A DNA stretch of 54,845 nt from Candidatus Neomarinimicrobiota bacterium (GTDB taxonomy: Bacteria; Fidelibacterota; UBA8477; JABMPR01), in NCBI GenBank assembly GCA_016784545.1, contig JADHUM010000020.1:1-54845 (forward strand), given 5' to 3'. The translations under genes and the position numbers were made by a program. The notes under the pieces are model-generated. The model saw nothing but the letters and a program-made list of their open reading frames with translations. It was not told where the DNA came from and ran no database searches. How positions within the stretch are numbered: the first letter of the stretch is position 1; every line of letters starts with the position of its first letter. Of this stretch, positions 15,756 to 24,363 are shown piece by piece.

Positions 15756-17012
15756 CTATTCGTGGCGCAGGGATTCGATGGGATCCAGTCTGGCGGCTTT
15801 GTAGGCAGGATAGATTCCAAATACGATCCCAATAAATGAACAGACACCCAATCCAATAAACACCCAATCTATGGGAATGACAGGTGCCACATTTTTCATT
15901 ACCAGGGTTACCATGTTTCCTACTCCGACTCCCAATAGGACACCGATGACACCACCGATAAGTGAAAGGAAGACAGCCTCAAGCAAGAACTGAAAGAGAA
16001 TGTTATTTCTAGTGGCTCCTATGGCTTTGCGAACACCGATTTCCTTGATTCGTTCACTTACTGAAACCAGCATGATATTCATGATACCAATTCCAGCCAC
16101 TACCAGTGCGATGACACTTACTGCTCCGGCAAACATCTTAATTCCTGCTGTAAAGGAGCCAAATGTATCAATGAGGGCATCATTTGAAGTTACCTCAAAA
16201 TCATTCTCGTCCTCAGGACCTAGACCACGGACAATCCGCATTTGATCAATGACTTCTTCTTTTGTCAAATTAAAACTTTCTCCATCGGGTGCCTTGATGG
16301 ATATCCCCAGGGATGTCCAGCGACTGCCATAATACTGGAGGTAGGTTGTAATGGGGACAATCACAAAGTTATCCTGGCTTTGGCCAAACATCTCACCCTT
16401 GCGCTGTAAAGTGCCAATGACATCAAATCCAATCCCGTTAATATTAATCATCTGGTTTATGGGGTCTTGAAAGGGAAAGAGTTTTTGAATGACATCAGTG
16501 CCCAGAATGACGACCCGACGACTGTACTCAACATCCTCCGGAATAAAGTTACGGCCATAATCAAGCTTGTGATTCAGAGCCTCTAAACCGAATTCGTCAA
16601 CTCCCTGAACACCAACATTGGGGTTGGTTGCTTCTTTTTTAAAGCGAATGGTCTTGCCACCCGTTCCATCCTGGGCACTGACAAATTCAGCACCAAGCAT
16701 ACGCTCTCTTAATTCCAGAGCCATATCATAGGTGATATTGGGTCTGCGCCAATATTTTCGTCTGCTGTTATGATCTCCCATCTGAATCACAGGAGATTTT
16801 TGGACAAAGATCACATCTGAACCAAATACGTTCAGGCCAGTGTTAATGGATGATTCCAGGGTACGGATGGCCGTCATCACTGCGATAATGGCAAAGACGC
16901 CAATAACGATTCCCAGGAGAGTGAGTATGGAACGAAGCAGGTTATCACGAATAGCTTCCAGAGCCATGAAAAAGGCATCATTTAGTGTTTTAAGAGTGGT
17001 TCGTACGTACAT
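15756..17012 (-). CDS. MacB-type ABC transporter permease (FtsX fold), copy 1
   Basis: The protein has 418 residues. The first helix is near residues 25-50 (LLRSILTLLGIVIGVFAIIAVM). A large periplasmic MacB_PCD domain runs to ~residue 280. An FtsX domain with three helices follows (GIGIMNIMLVSVSERIKEIGVRKAIGAT, then EAVFLSLIGGVIG). It ends in the usual ARLDPIESLRHE. There is no fused ATPase; the ATPase is the separate gene at 18802. MacB-like systems use ATP to move substrates from periplasm to TolC by a mechanotransmission cycle. It pairs with the related permease at 17149, suggesting a heterodimer. The gap between them holds a REP-like hairpin. Confidence 0.93.
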   Translation of the reverse strand: MYVRTTLKTLNDAFFMALEAIRDNLLRSILTLLGIVIGVFAIIAVMTAIRTLESSINTGLNVFGSDVIFVQKSPVIQMGDHNSRRKYWRRPNITYDMALELRERMLGAEFVSAQDGTGGKTIRFKKEATNPNVGVQGVDEFGLEALNHKLDYGRNFIPEDVEYSRRVVILGTDVIQKLFPFQDPINQMININGIGFDVIGTLQRKGEMFGQSQDNFVIVPITTYLQYYGSRWTSLGISIKAPDGESFNLTKEEVIDQMRIVRGLGPEDENDFEVTSNDALIDTFGSFTAGIKMFAGAVSVIALVVAGIGIMNIMLVSVSERIKEIGVRKAIGATRNNILFQFLLEAVFLSLIGGVIGVLLGVGVGNMVTLVMKNVAPVIPIDWVFIGLGVCSFIGIVFGIYPAYKAARLDPIESLRHE

Positions 17013-17065
17013 GTTAAATTCTCAACTTATTCATGGGGAGTAGGAATGAAAAATTGATTAAAGTA

Positions 17066-17098
17066 CCTGCCTACGCCTATCAGCTTCGGCAAGGCAGG
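17066..17098. repeat. REP-like hairpin between the two permease genes
   Basis: CCTGCCT (17066-17072) pairs with AGGCAGG (17092-17098), with an inner GCC/GGC pair (17075-17077 and 17088-17090) and a short loop. It sits inside the efflux operon, not at its end, so it is more likely a repeat element or processing site than a terminator; there is no T-run. Confidence 0.6.
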
Positions 17099-17148
17099 CA
17101 AGGAACACCGATTAACGATTTTTGAATTAGTGTTTAGCATTGCTACTC

Positions 17149-18369
17149 TTATTCATATCTCAATGCTTCAATAGGATCCAGTTTTGCCCCTTTTCGGGCC
17201 GGCGCCAGACCAGCAAATAAGCCTACAGCCGCACTAAGGGCAATGGCCATAAATGCTACGCCAAATGACATGGTGGCAGGGAATAAAAATTTACTAATAG
17301 CCATGCTGATCAGTGTGGAGATGATGAGTCCCACCAACCCACCAGAAGCTGTGATGACCATGGCCTCAATAAGAAATTGTCCTTGAATTTGGCTGCGTGT
17401 TGCGCCAAGTGCTTTCCGCACCCCAATTTCTCGGGTGCGTTCTTTAACCGATACGAACATGATGTTGGCAATTCCAATTCCACCCACCAGGAGAGAGAGG
17501 GCTGTAATGATCATACCAGTGCCTCCGATGGCCAGTTTGATACCCTGGTACGATTGGCGGAAGGCATTTTGCTGATTGATGGCAAAATTATCTTTTTCCT
17601 CTGGTTTAAGACCACGCAATACCCGGACAACACCTCGCAGTTCTTCTTTGGCTTCTTCTACGAGGTGTTCCGGGACCTTAACTGTGATACTCCTGCGCCC
17701 CCAGGGACCATGAAAAATTTTATTAAATGTGGCGAGGGGAATGATAACCTGGGTATCATTTGAAAATGCTCCCATAAATTTTCCCATTTCAGCAAGTACG
17801 CCAATGACTCTGAAACGCTTTGAGCCGGCAAAGATCATTTTGTCCACAGGATTTCCTTGCGGGAATAAAGTTTTCGCTACCTCAGACCCCAGGAGCACAA
17901 CTTGGGCACCGGTTCGATCTTCAGATTCAGTAAAAAAGCGGCCGAATTCTACATCAACCGTTGATACCTCGGGGTAATTTGAAGTTACGCCATGGATATA
18001 GATGTTTTCTGCTGATAGTTCTTTATAGCTCAGGTTGGCAGAACGACCACGCTCAGCAGCCACAACCAGGGCATATTGGGAGCGTTCCTTGATCTCATCA
18101 GCCATATCAAGTTCGATACGAGGACGATTCCGAAGTGTCCACCAATCCTCATCTCCAAACCACGGCCATTTCTCAACATAAAGATTCCCTCGTCCCAGGA
18201 ATTTCATGCTTTCTTCAAAAAGCCCATCAACCCCATTGATCAATGTGGACATAAGGGATACGGCGATGATACCAATGACGATACCGGTTCCAGTGAGAAT
18301 GGAACGTGTCTTGTGACCCCACAATTCAGCGAGGGCAATGCGTAAGTTTTCCCAGAAGAAACTCTTCAT
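17149..18369 (-). CDS. MacB-type ABC transporter permease (FtsX fold), copy 2
   Basis: The protein has 406 residues with the same layout as the neighbouring permease: an N-terminal helix (SILTGTGIVIGIIAVSLM), a periplasmic MacB_PCD region, then a C-terminal FtsX domain (GIGIANIMFVSVKERTREIGVRKALGAT), ending ARKGAKLDPIEALRYE. The two permeases are paralogues that share the coupling motif E(I)GVRKA(L/I)GAT, which contacts the ATPase. The start lies only 1-2 bases from the end of the first GIY-YIG unit's reading frame. No good ribosome-binding site is visible at ATG 18369, so expression may depend on readthrough of that frame. Confidence 0.92.
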   Translation of the reverse strand: MKSFFWENLRIALAELWGHKTRSILTGTGIVIGIIAVSLMSTLINGVDGLFEESMKFLGRGNLYVEKWPWFGDEDWWTLRNRPRIELDMADEIKERSQYALVVAAERGRSANLSYKELSAENIYIHGVTSNYPEVSTVDVEFGRFFTESEDRTGAQVVLLGSEVAKTLFPQGNPVDKMIFAGSKRFRVIGVLAEMGKFMGAFSNDTQVIIPLATFNKIFHGPWGRRSITVKVPEHLVEEAKEELRGVVRVLRGLKPEEKDNFAINQQNAFRQSYQGIKLAIGGTGMIITALSLLVGGIGIANIMFVSVKERTREIGVRKALGATRSQIQGQFLIEAMVITASGGLVGLIISTLISMAISKFLFPATMSFGVAFMAIALSAAVGLFAGLAPARKGAKLDPIEALRYE

Positions 18370-18370
18370 C

Positions 18371-18730
18371 TTACTTTCTCATTTCTCGGAGGTTCACATC
18401 CTCGTCATACAGAGTGGAGTCGAGGGATAGGTTATTATGATGACTTTCATTTTGGCATTCAGCTAATAAATGCAGTATTTCCCACCTCTCTTCAATCAAC
18501 GCTCTCTTTTTTCTGTGGCTCCAATTCTTTATCTGTTTTTCGAGAACAATGGCGTCCTGGATATGCATTAAGTTCGTATTCCACAGCAATTTTATGGGTC
18601 GTCTGGAATGTGTATATCCAGGGAAATTTCCTTCATGATGTTGAGCCAGGCGATTTTCTAGATTGCTGGTTACACCTGTGTATAATGATCCGTCAGCACA
18701 TTCCAAGATATAAAATTGACCGGTTTTCAT
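18371..18730 (-). CDS. GIY-YIG endonuclease of a small mobile unit, copy 1
   Basis: The protein has 119 residues. Its GIY-YIG core is QFYILECADGSLYTGVTSNL (the family's GIY and YIG strands appear as YIL and YTG), followed by RLAQHHEG (catalytic Arg) and VLEKQIKNW (metal-binding Glu). It belongs with the UPF0213/UvrC-N type single-domain nucleases. The start ATG 18730 lies 10 bases inside the right inverted repeat. The C-terminal SLDSTLYDED is encoded by the left repeat, and the last residues (VNLREMRK) plus the stop are encoded by flanking DNA. It is about 70-75% identical by eye to the copy at 19532. The left repeat is partly degraded. It probably nicks DNA, perhaps at its own repeats. Confidence 0.85.
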   Translation of the reverse strand: MKTGQFYILECADGSLYTGVTSNLENRLAQHHEGNFPGYTHSRRPIKLLWNTNLMHIQDAIVLEKQIKNWSHRKKRALIEERWEILHLLAECQNESHHNNLSLDSTLYDEDVNLREMRK

Positions 18731-18764
18731 GGAGTAATTATCCCTCGACTCCGCTCGGGATGAC
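18404..18764 (-). mobile_element. GIY-YIG mobile unit 1 (361 bp) with inverted terminal repeats
   Basis: The right end is the exact 24-bp repeat TCCCTCGACTCC...GATGAC (18741-18764). The left end is its inverted, slightly degraded copy at 18404-18427 (GTCATACAGAGTGGAGTCGA...). The unit holds only the GIY-YIG gene. It sits in the ATPase-permease gap of the efflux operon, in the operon's orientation. No target-site duplication is visible. The size matches unit 2 (360 bp) almost exactly. Confidence 0.7.
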
Positions 18765-18801
18765 AAACAATAAATCTTTGCAATTCAAGTACCACATGGA
18801 A

Positions 18802-19500
18802 TTATCGTTTTGCCCGGTTAGTAGCTTCATCTACGGCAATTTTTCCATCAAGGAGTCTGATCACTCGGGAGGCATGAGCAGCAATATGCTCCTCATGGGT
18901 AACCAGAATAATGGTGTTACCCTGCTTGTGAAGTTCATCAAAAAGGACCATGATTTCTTCACCTGTTTTTGAATCAAGATTACCAGTAGGTTCATCGGCC
19001 AGAATAATTGCTGGATTATTGACCAGGGCTCTTGCCACTGCCACACGTTGTCTTTGACCACCGGATAATTCATTGGGTTTATGATCGACACGATCACCAA
19101 GATTCACCCGTGTCAGGGCACCAATCGCCATTTCTTTGCGATCAGCAGCCTTGATCTCTCCATTATATATCAGGGGTAGTTCGACATTACGCAGGCTGGT
19201 GGATTTTGGGAGCAGATTAAAGGTTTGAAATACAAACCCAATTTTCTTGTTTCGAATATGTGCCAATGCATCATCATCCATGGTGGCCACATCAATACCA
19301 TCCATAAAGAACTCCCCTGAAGTAGGGGTGTCCAGACAACCCAGAAGATTCATCAGGGTCGATTTCCCCGAACCTGAGGGACCCATGATGGAGACGTATT
19401 CGTTTTGTTCGATGGAAAGGGATACGCCGTCGAGGGCACGCACTTCAGAATTTCCCATCTGGTATATTTTATAGAGATCTTTGACTTGGATTAGTAACAT
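18802..19500 (-). CDS. MacB/LolD-type ABC transporter ATPase
   Basis: The protein has 232 residues, a full-length single ATPase. The Walker A is GPSGSGKST (about residues 40-48), the Q-loop is FQTFNLLPK, the signature is [15 protein letters not shown], the Walker B is [12 protein letters not shown], and the H-loop is LVTHEEH. The N-terminus ([19 protein letters not shown]) is typical of the MacB/LolD group. It energises the two FtsX-type permeases in the same operon. It is flanked on both sides by GIY-YIG units, but belongs to the operon on functional grounds and is not element cargo. Confidence 0.95.
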   Translation of the reverse strand: MLLIQVKDLYKIYQMGNSEVRALDGVSLSIEQNEYVSIMGPSGSGKSTLMNLLGCLDTPTSGEFFMDGIDVATMDDDALAHIRNKKIGFVFQTFNLLPKSTSLRNVELPLIYNGEIKAADRKEMAIGALTRVNLGDRVDHKPNELSGGQRQRVAVARALVNNPAIILADEPTGNLDSKTGEEIMVLFDELHKQGNTIILVTHEEHIAAHASRVIRLLDGKIAVDEATNRAKR

Positions 19501-19531
19501 AATTAATTCCGTGTTATTACAAATATTTGCT

Positions 19532-19882
19532 TCAAAAGTCAGTATTCTTCAGTTCGTCATCCCGAGCGGAGTCGAGGGAATAGTTCTTACTATGACTCGG
19601 GTTTTTACACTCAGACAATAATTTAAGCGTATCCCAACTTTCATTTATAAGTGCTTTTTTCTTTTCCCTGCCCCAGTTTTTAATCTGCCGCTCTAGAAGT
19701 ATGGCATCTTGGATATCCATTAAATCAGTATTCCAGAGTAATTTAACAGGTCTCCTTGAATGGGTATAACCGAAGAAATTGCCCTCATTATGTTGAGCTA
19801 ATCGATTCTCAAGATTGCTGGTTATGCCAGTATACAGTGTCATGTCAGAACATTCCAATATGTAGACTTGTCCCAATTTCAT
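19532..19882 (-). CDS. GIY-YIG endonuclease of a small mobile unit, copy 2
   Basis: The protein has 116 residues, a paralogue of the gene at 18371. The core is [20 protein letters not shown], then RLAQHNEG, then LLERQIKNW, so the GIY-YIG strands, Arg and Glu are retained. ATG 19882 lies 9 bases inside the right inverted repeat (19892-19915). The C-terminus SLDSARDDE is exactly the translation of the left repeat (19556-19579). The final ELKNTDF and stop come from DNA outside the unit. Both repeats are nearly intact, so this is the better-preserved unit. Its start is preceded by A-rich sequence without a Shine-Dalgarno site. It may be expressed from the operon transcript coming from macA. Confidence 0.87.
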   Translation of the reverse strand: MKLGQVYILECSDMTLYTGITSNLENRLAQHNEGNFFGYTHSRRPVKLLWNTDLMDIQDAILLERQIKNWGREKKKALINESWDTLKLLSECKNPSHSKNYSLDSARDDELKNTDF

Positions 19883-19915
19883 TTTTCAATATCCCTCGAC
19901 TCCGTTCGGGATGAC
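19556..19915 (-). mobile_element. GIY-YIG mobile unit 2 (360 bp) with near-perfect inverted repeats
   Basis: The left end begins GTCATCCCGAGCGGAGTCGA (19556-19579). The right end is its inverse at 19892-19915 with one change (CCGTTCGG for CCGCTCGG). The only content is the GIY-YIG gene. It lies in the 480-bp macA-ATPase gap. Ends, size, gene content and gene orientation all match unit 1, which argues that the repeats bound one mobile module. No target duplication is visible at the flanks (AGTTC / GTGAA). Confidence 0.75.
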
Positions 19916-19983
19916 GTGAAAACGGTATGTGTAGCGATAATATTATGATGCGATGCTCTTGACGTGTATTCTAGTCATCGCTA

Positions 19984-21228
19984 TCAATCTTTATTATCGT
20001 CAGCATTGAATTTTTTACGCTTGGTAATCTTTACCCGGTCTCCATCATTCAGACCACGGCTGATTTCTTTATATGGACCTGTGACAATTTCATCATCCAG
20101 TTCCAATCCAGATAGGATTTCAAAATCACGCTCGCCAATAATCCCAGTGACTACCTCTCGTTGAATCACTTCTTTGCCCTTACCCTTTTCACTGTCTACC
20201 AGGACAAAGACCACTTCCACGGGTTCAAGGTCTTGATCTTCCATATTCTTACTACTGTCAGCTCTTGAAAGTTCTTTACTTTGCTTTTCCTTGAGTTGAC
20301 GTGGTTTTCTCATGGTGATGCTTTGAATGGGAACGAACAGGACATCATTCCGAACATCTGAACGGATATCAACAGCCGCTGACATACCAGGGCGAATTTG
20401 TGGGGGTGGATCTAAAAGGCGAATTTGTACTTTGAAATTGGTCACCTGATCGAGACTACCACCACCAGTATTCTGGGCACTATGGGCAATCTCTGTAACA
20501 ATACCCTGAAACATGGTATCCTGAAGCGCATCAATTTCAATTTCAGTGGTATCGCCTAGAGAGACATCGACCACATCATTTTCATTTACATCGACCAGAA
20601 CTTCCATCTCATTCAGGTCAGCAATAATCATGATGATATCCCGACTGAAAGCGGAACCCAGGGCCATTTCTCCAACTTCCTTGTTGACCAGAGTCACAGT
20701 CCCTGACATGGGAGCAAACATCATGGTCTTATTATAGTTGTCCTGTGATTGGGCCAGTGCAGCCTCGGCTTGCTTTTTAGCTGACAAGCTCTGCTGATAT
20801 CGTACCAGAGCTCCCTGGTAGATAAGTTCACTCACTAACTTCTTCTGGAATAGTTCGAATTGCTGGTTTTTTTCCAGTTGGGCCAGGGAGAGTGAAGCTT
20901 CCGAGGATGCCAGGACCTGTTCAGCTCGATCAACATCTGCATTGTAGCGTGTCGCATCGAGTTGGGCCAGGAATTGTCCCTTCTCTACCCAGTCACCTTC
21001 CTTGACAGCCATGCGAATGACCCGACCGGCAACATCTGCACTCACATCGACTTCAACGACAGGTTGGATTCTTCCTGAGGCAGCAACTTTATGGACGACC
21101 TGTCCACGCTCAACCTTTGCTGATTGGACTTCCTTGGTATTACCCTGATCTTTCTTTACAGCGAAAAATCCACCAATTCCTACAACAATGACAATCAGGA
21201 CAATGATTATTATTTTCTTTTTGGACAT
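19984..21228 (-). CDS. MacA-like periplasmic adaptor (HlyD/RND-MFP family)
   Basis: The protein has 414 residues. An N-terminal signal anchor (KKIIIIVLIVIVVGIGGFFAV) leads into the lipoyl half-motif (VVHKVAASGRIQPVVEVDVSADVAGRV), a helical hairpin (~residues 95-165, AEQVLASSEASLSLAQLEKNQQ), the second lipoyl half (NKTMMFAPMSGTVTLVNKEVG), a beta-barrel domain and a membrane-proximal domain ending near residue 400 (SGLELDDEIVTGPYKEI). Such adaptors join the MacB-type permease to TolC. An inserted charged stretch (KPRQLKEKQSKELSRADSSKNMEDQDLEP, ~residues 315-343) is unusual and probably a surface loop. A good ribosome-binding site (AAGGGG) precedes the ATG. It lies 9 bp after the TolC-like gene. 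Confidence 0.93.
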   Translation of the reverse strand: MSKKKIIIIVLIVIVVGIGGFFAVKKDQGNTKEVQSAKVERGQVVHKVAASGRIQPVVEVDVSADVAGRVIRMAVKEGDWVEKGQFLAQLDATRYNADVDRAEQVLASSEASLSLAQLEKNQQFELFQKKLVSELIYQGALVRYQQSLSAKKQAEAALAQSQDNYNKTMMFAPMSGTVTLVNKEVGEMALGSAFSRDIIMIIADLNEMEVLVDVNENDVVDVSLGDTTEIEIDALQDTMFQGIVTEIAHSAQNTGGGSLDQVTNFKVQIRLLDPPPQIRPGMSAAVDIRSDVRNDVLFVPIQSITMRKPRQLKEKQSKELSRADSSKNMEDQDLEPVEVVFVLVDSEKGKGKEVIQREVVTGIIGERDFEILSGLELDDEIVTGPYKEISRGLNDGDRVKITKRKKFNADDNKD

Positions 21229-21237
21229 ATCAACCCC

Positions 21238-22503
21238 TTAACGCTTTCCCATCAATTGAAGCAGTCCTGCTTCAGCAACTTTCAGATTGTGTTGGGTACG
21301 GATTAAATTTGATTTTGCATCTTCATAACTTGCCGTGATTCTCAAGACATCCAGAATAGAGAGCGAACCAATTTTGTATTGTTCTTGGGCCAGGAGAAGA
21401 TCCTGTTCAGAAGCCGTTAGAATAAGCTGAGATATGGTGACTGATTCGTTTAAAGCATCCATTTGTTCCAGGGTTTGAGCCAGATCTTTACGAAGATTTC
21501 GCTCAGACAAATCATAGTTTTCCGTGGCCAGTTTGGCGTTAATCTTTCCCTGTTCTACTCCCCGGCTGGTGCGGGTTCCATTGAAAAGGTTCCAGCTGAG
21601 GGAGAGTCCAGCAGACTTTGTTGAAGTGCTCTCACCAAAAACATCACCAAATGCAGTGGCGCCATTATTTCCATAGGAAGCTGACATTCCCAGGGATGGC
21701 ATATAGCCTGATCTGGCTATTTTTACATTATATGACATGATTTCCTTGTTCTGTTCCAATAATTTCAGTGACTGATTTGAAGCCAGAACCTCATCCATGA
21801 TTTGTTCGACTTCTGGAACGACAACAGCCTGCCACACTGGTTCCGCCAGGACGAGGGGATCGTTTGCTTCGCGGCCAAGGATGATATTGAGATTGCGAGA
21901 TCTTGATTGTAAATCAACCTCGCCATTTACGATCTGCAGACGAGCGCGTTCTATATTCACTCTGGTTCTCAGGGTATCATTCTGGGAGGCAGCCCCCAAT
22001 TTGAATCTTTCCAGTGTGAGCTGATGCTGATATTCACTTGTTGTGAGATTCTCACGGTAAACATCCAGCAATTGCTGTGTTGAGAGGTAGTTATAGTAGG
22101 CAGCTTTTATCTGATATACGGTATTAACTTCATAACTCTCATACTGGATAGAAGCTGCATCCTGGGCGACTTTAGCTGATTTGAGGGTGTTCCACCAGGC
22201 ACCGCCATCCCAGATATTCTGAGAGAGAGTTAGCGAGGAGGAGTAGCCATCGTTCCAGCCAGTCCCGGCGAGATTTGAACTTCTACCCGAAACTGAAAAA
22301 TTGACAACGGGCAAAACCATGCCAATGTTACTTTTGGCTTGAGAGACACTCCGGTCGGTTTCATAGCGGTTTATTTTTAGAGATTGATTGTTTTCTAATC
22401 CAATACGGATGCAATCATCCAGAGTTATGGGGGAGGCTGATTGACCAAATCCAGGCAGCCAGAACAGGATGATGAATAAGGAGCCTATTAATTTTAAACG
22501 CAT
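21238..22503 (-). CDS. TolC-family outer membrane efflux protein
   Basis: From ATG 22503 the protein has 421 residues. This start is chosen over further in-frame upstream codons because it opens the signal peptide MRLKLIGSLFIILFWLPGFG and follows GGAA. Two repeated OEP domains are visible: ITLDDCIRIGLENNQSLKINRYE at the N-terminus, and a second long helical hairpin with 'EQGKINAKLATENYDL' and 'LLAQEQYKIGSLSILDVLRI' near the C-terminus. Together they form the trimeric beta-barrel and alpha-tunnel. It is the outer exit of the MacA/ATPase/permease pump encoded downstream, with which it is clearly co-transcribed (9-bp gap). Confidence 0.94.
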   Translation of the reverse strand: MRLKLIGSLFIILFWLPGFGQSASPITLDDCIRIGLENNQSLKINRYETDRSVSQAKSNIGMVLPVVNFSVSGRSSNLAGTGWNDGYSSSLTLSQNIWDGGAWWNTLKSAKVAQDAASIQYESYEVNTVYQIKAAYYNYLSTQQLLDVYRENLTTSEYQHQLTLERFKLGAASQNDTLRTRVNIERARLQIVNGEVDLQSRSRNLNIILGREANDPLVLAEPVWQAVVVPEVEQIMDEVLASNQSLKLLEQNKEIMSYNVKIARSGYMPSLGMSASYGNNGATAFGDVFGESTSTKSAGLSLSWNLFNGTRTSRGVEQGKINAKLATENYDLSERNLRKDLAQTLEQMDALNESVTISQLILTASEQDLLLAQEQYKIGSLSILDVLRITASYEDAKSNLIRTQHNLKVAEAGLLQLMGKR

Positions 22504-22547
22504 GGAATTTCCTATCATAAATATTGAATGATTATTATTGTGATTTC

Positions 22548-23342
22548 TCATCCGGCAGTTGCTGGATTCGACTGAAGTAAAGCTGCTCCGATTGAGACAA
22601 AGATGAGCCACGGCAGGCCAACGGCCATGATTCCTGTGGCTGTGGACTTATTGTAAAGCTTGGCAAAGCCAAAACCCATTACAATCATTCCCCAGACTCT
22701 GAAGATATCGATTTGGTTTACAAATTGTTTTACAAAGCTATCAACATGGTCAAAAAGAAGACCGGCGCTAAGCATCATTCTGGTAGACTCTTTCATAACA
22801 ATCAAGGGGGTTTTTACCAGCAGTTCCAGCGTCCCCGATCCAGGAAGGCTATTTAGGAATATTCCATTCCCGCCAATGAGATATGACATCATAACTACGG
22901 TAAATATTGGTATAAATTTAACCTGGCCACCCATTCCAAAATTTCCCACTAACCTGAGAATAAGTGCAAAGACGGCAGCCGATATTATTAGCATGATCGG
23001 AATCAATATTTTTATCCAAAGGTATTTAAAAGCAAATGGGTTGTTGCGGGCGTCTTCGATGTTCTCTCTGGCTTCCTGCATCCCTTCAATGATCATAGCG
23101 CTTCTCTCTTCAGGGATGTCAGAGTTGTTCTGTATCGATTGAATAGCCCGATCCATATGATAAGCTCCTTCATCAAGACTGATATCCAGATATGCGTATG
23201 GTAGGACAAGCAAAGCTAAGGAGACAATGATTAATGGGTAGAGCCAATCCTTGTATGAAACCTCATCAACTAAGCCGTCAAAGGCTTTGCTTGGAATAAA
23301 AAATAAATTAATAATCCGCTGAAGAAATGATGTGTTTTCCAT
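22548..23342 (-). CDS. Yip1-domain membrane protein
   Basis: The protein has 264 residues. The N-terminal pattern FFIPSKAFDGLVDEVSYKDWLYPLIIVSLALLVL is typical of bacterial Yip1-domain (YIP1/DUF1282) proteins, followed by four more membrane helices (to ~residue 260). An amphipathic loop between helices 1 and 2 (residues ~60-100) is rich in Glu and Asn. Bacterial members have no known activity, though they often sit beside transport or efflux genes, as here. The gene is the first of the efflux operon, 44 bp before the TolC-like gene. The start ATG 23342 opens the family N-terminus. Confidence 0.75.
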   Translation of the reverse strand: MENTSFLQRIINLFFIPSKAFDGLVDEVSYKDWLYPLIIVSLALLVLPYAYLDISLDEGAYHMDRAIQSIQNNSDIPEERSAMIIEGMQEARENIEDARNNPFAFKYLWIKILIPIMLIISAAVFALILRLVGNFGMGGQVKFIPIFTVVMMSYLIGGNGIFLNSLPGSGTLELLVKTPLIVMKESTRMMLSAGLLFDHVDSFVKQFVNQIDIFRVWGMIVMGFGFAKLYNKSTATGIMAVGLPWLIFVSIGAALLQSNPATAG

Positions 23343-23509
23343 GAGATCGAACCCTCTTGTAATTGTGGATCGGTATAGGTGTCATTTTATCCAGTTGAAG
23401 TGAACCGACCCAGCTCACTTTAAACTTTCTTTTATGCGGCAATCAATATGCCACTTGTTCAAGTCAAGTGTATTACTTTCTGAAACTATAACTCATCTGA
23501 TGCATTAAC

Positions 23510-24331
23510 TCACTTCAGTGCAAAATGATCCGCCTGGTAAGGTGTTGTCTCAGCCTCAAGAACATCATACTTCATGGTAAAGACATCGTCATCATCCTTG
23601 TCCACAAGCCTGATAACAAATCTTACGATATCACCTTCAGGGCGGGACCACTCTCTATCTCTCTTCATGTCGTTATATATTACATTCACCAGAGATGGGA
23701 CGCCTTCAACATGGTCTTCATCATTGCCCAGCTTCATGCTCAGATCTTCTCTGGCTCGGGAAATCTTGGATAGGGCTGTGGACTTCGTGGTATAATATTC
23801 CTCCACCACAACCCGGCTTTCTGAATCTTCAGGATATACGGTAGTGACTACTTTTCTGGCTTTTTGACCATTTATATTTTTTTCATAACCTAAAATTTCT
23901 CTCACCATTTTCTTAGGATCATCTATATCATTTTGATCTGACCCTATATCAATATGAGTTTCGTGATCACCCTTTTCGGCGACTTTCAATTCACGAAGAT
24001 CCTGGAAGGATTGGGACTCATAAGCGGTCGATTCTTTGTTGTACTGCCACTGAACCTCTTCGCATAAGTTGGAAAGAATAACCTCCGTACTTTTGCCATC
24101 TGATTCGCTCATGATTTTTACAAGTGCGTTATGAACTTTCACTGTGGTGCTTTCTTTTAGCCTGCACCCTGAGAGATAGCTTGAGGTCAAGGTTGATATC
24201 TTGCCCACGATGGGTATCTCTATGACCGTTTTTTCCTCAATATGATATTCTTTGTCGCCAGCATACAGGGGCAGGGTATAGGTGAAAAGCCCCAAAATAA
24301 TTGCCAGGATTAATGCTGTTTTGGTTTTCAT
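23510..24331 (-). CDS. Secreted protein of unknown function downstream of an ABC transporter
   Basis: From ATG 24331 the protein has 273 residues. This start is preferred over upstream in-frame codons because it begins the signal peptide MKTKTALILAIILGLFTYTLPLYA, and GGAGAAAG lies upstream. The mature part is mostly beta-strand with strongly polar segments. One region (EKNINGQKARKVVTTVYPE...RVVVEEYYTT) resembles DUF4412-like periplasmic domains, where a tightly bound 'G.ka.kv' segment recurs, but the match is too weak to name. It is the last gene of the GntR/ABC cluster (23510-26587). It may be a periplasmic helper or sensor for that transporter; this is inference from position. Confidence 0.6.
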   Translation of the reverse strand: MKTKTALILAIILGLFTYTLPLYAGDKEYHIEEKTVIEIPIVGKISTLTSSYLSGCRLKESTTVKVHNALVKIMSESDGKSTEVILSNLCEEVQWQYNKESTAYESQSFQDLRELKVAEKGDHETHIDIGSDQNDIDDPKKMVREILGYEKNINGQKARKVVTTVYPEDSESRVVVEEYYTTKSTALSKISRAREDLSMKLGNDEDHVEGVPSLVNVIYNDMKRDREWSRPEGDIVRFVIRLVDKDDDDVFTMKYDVLEAETTPYQADHFALK

Positions 24332-24363
24332 AATAAATTCACTTTCTCCAAAGTTCCAGGGTT

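Noticed and set aside
18371-19915. Composite transposon with the ABC ATPase gene as cargo between two GIY-YIG units
   Set aside because: The ATPase fits the efflux operon in family, orientation and position (macA upstream, permeases downstream). Each unit also has its own pair of ends, so two separate insertions are simpler.
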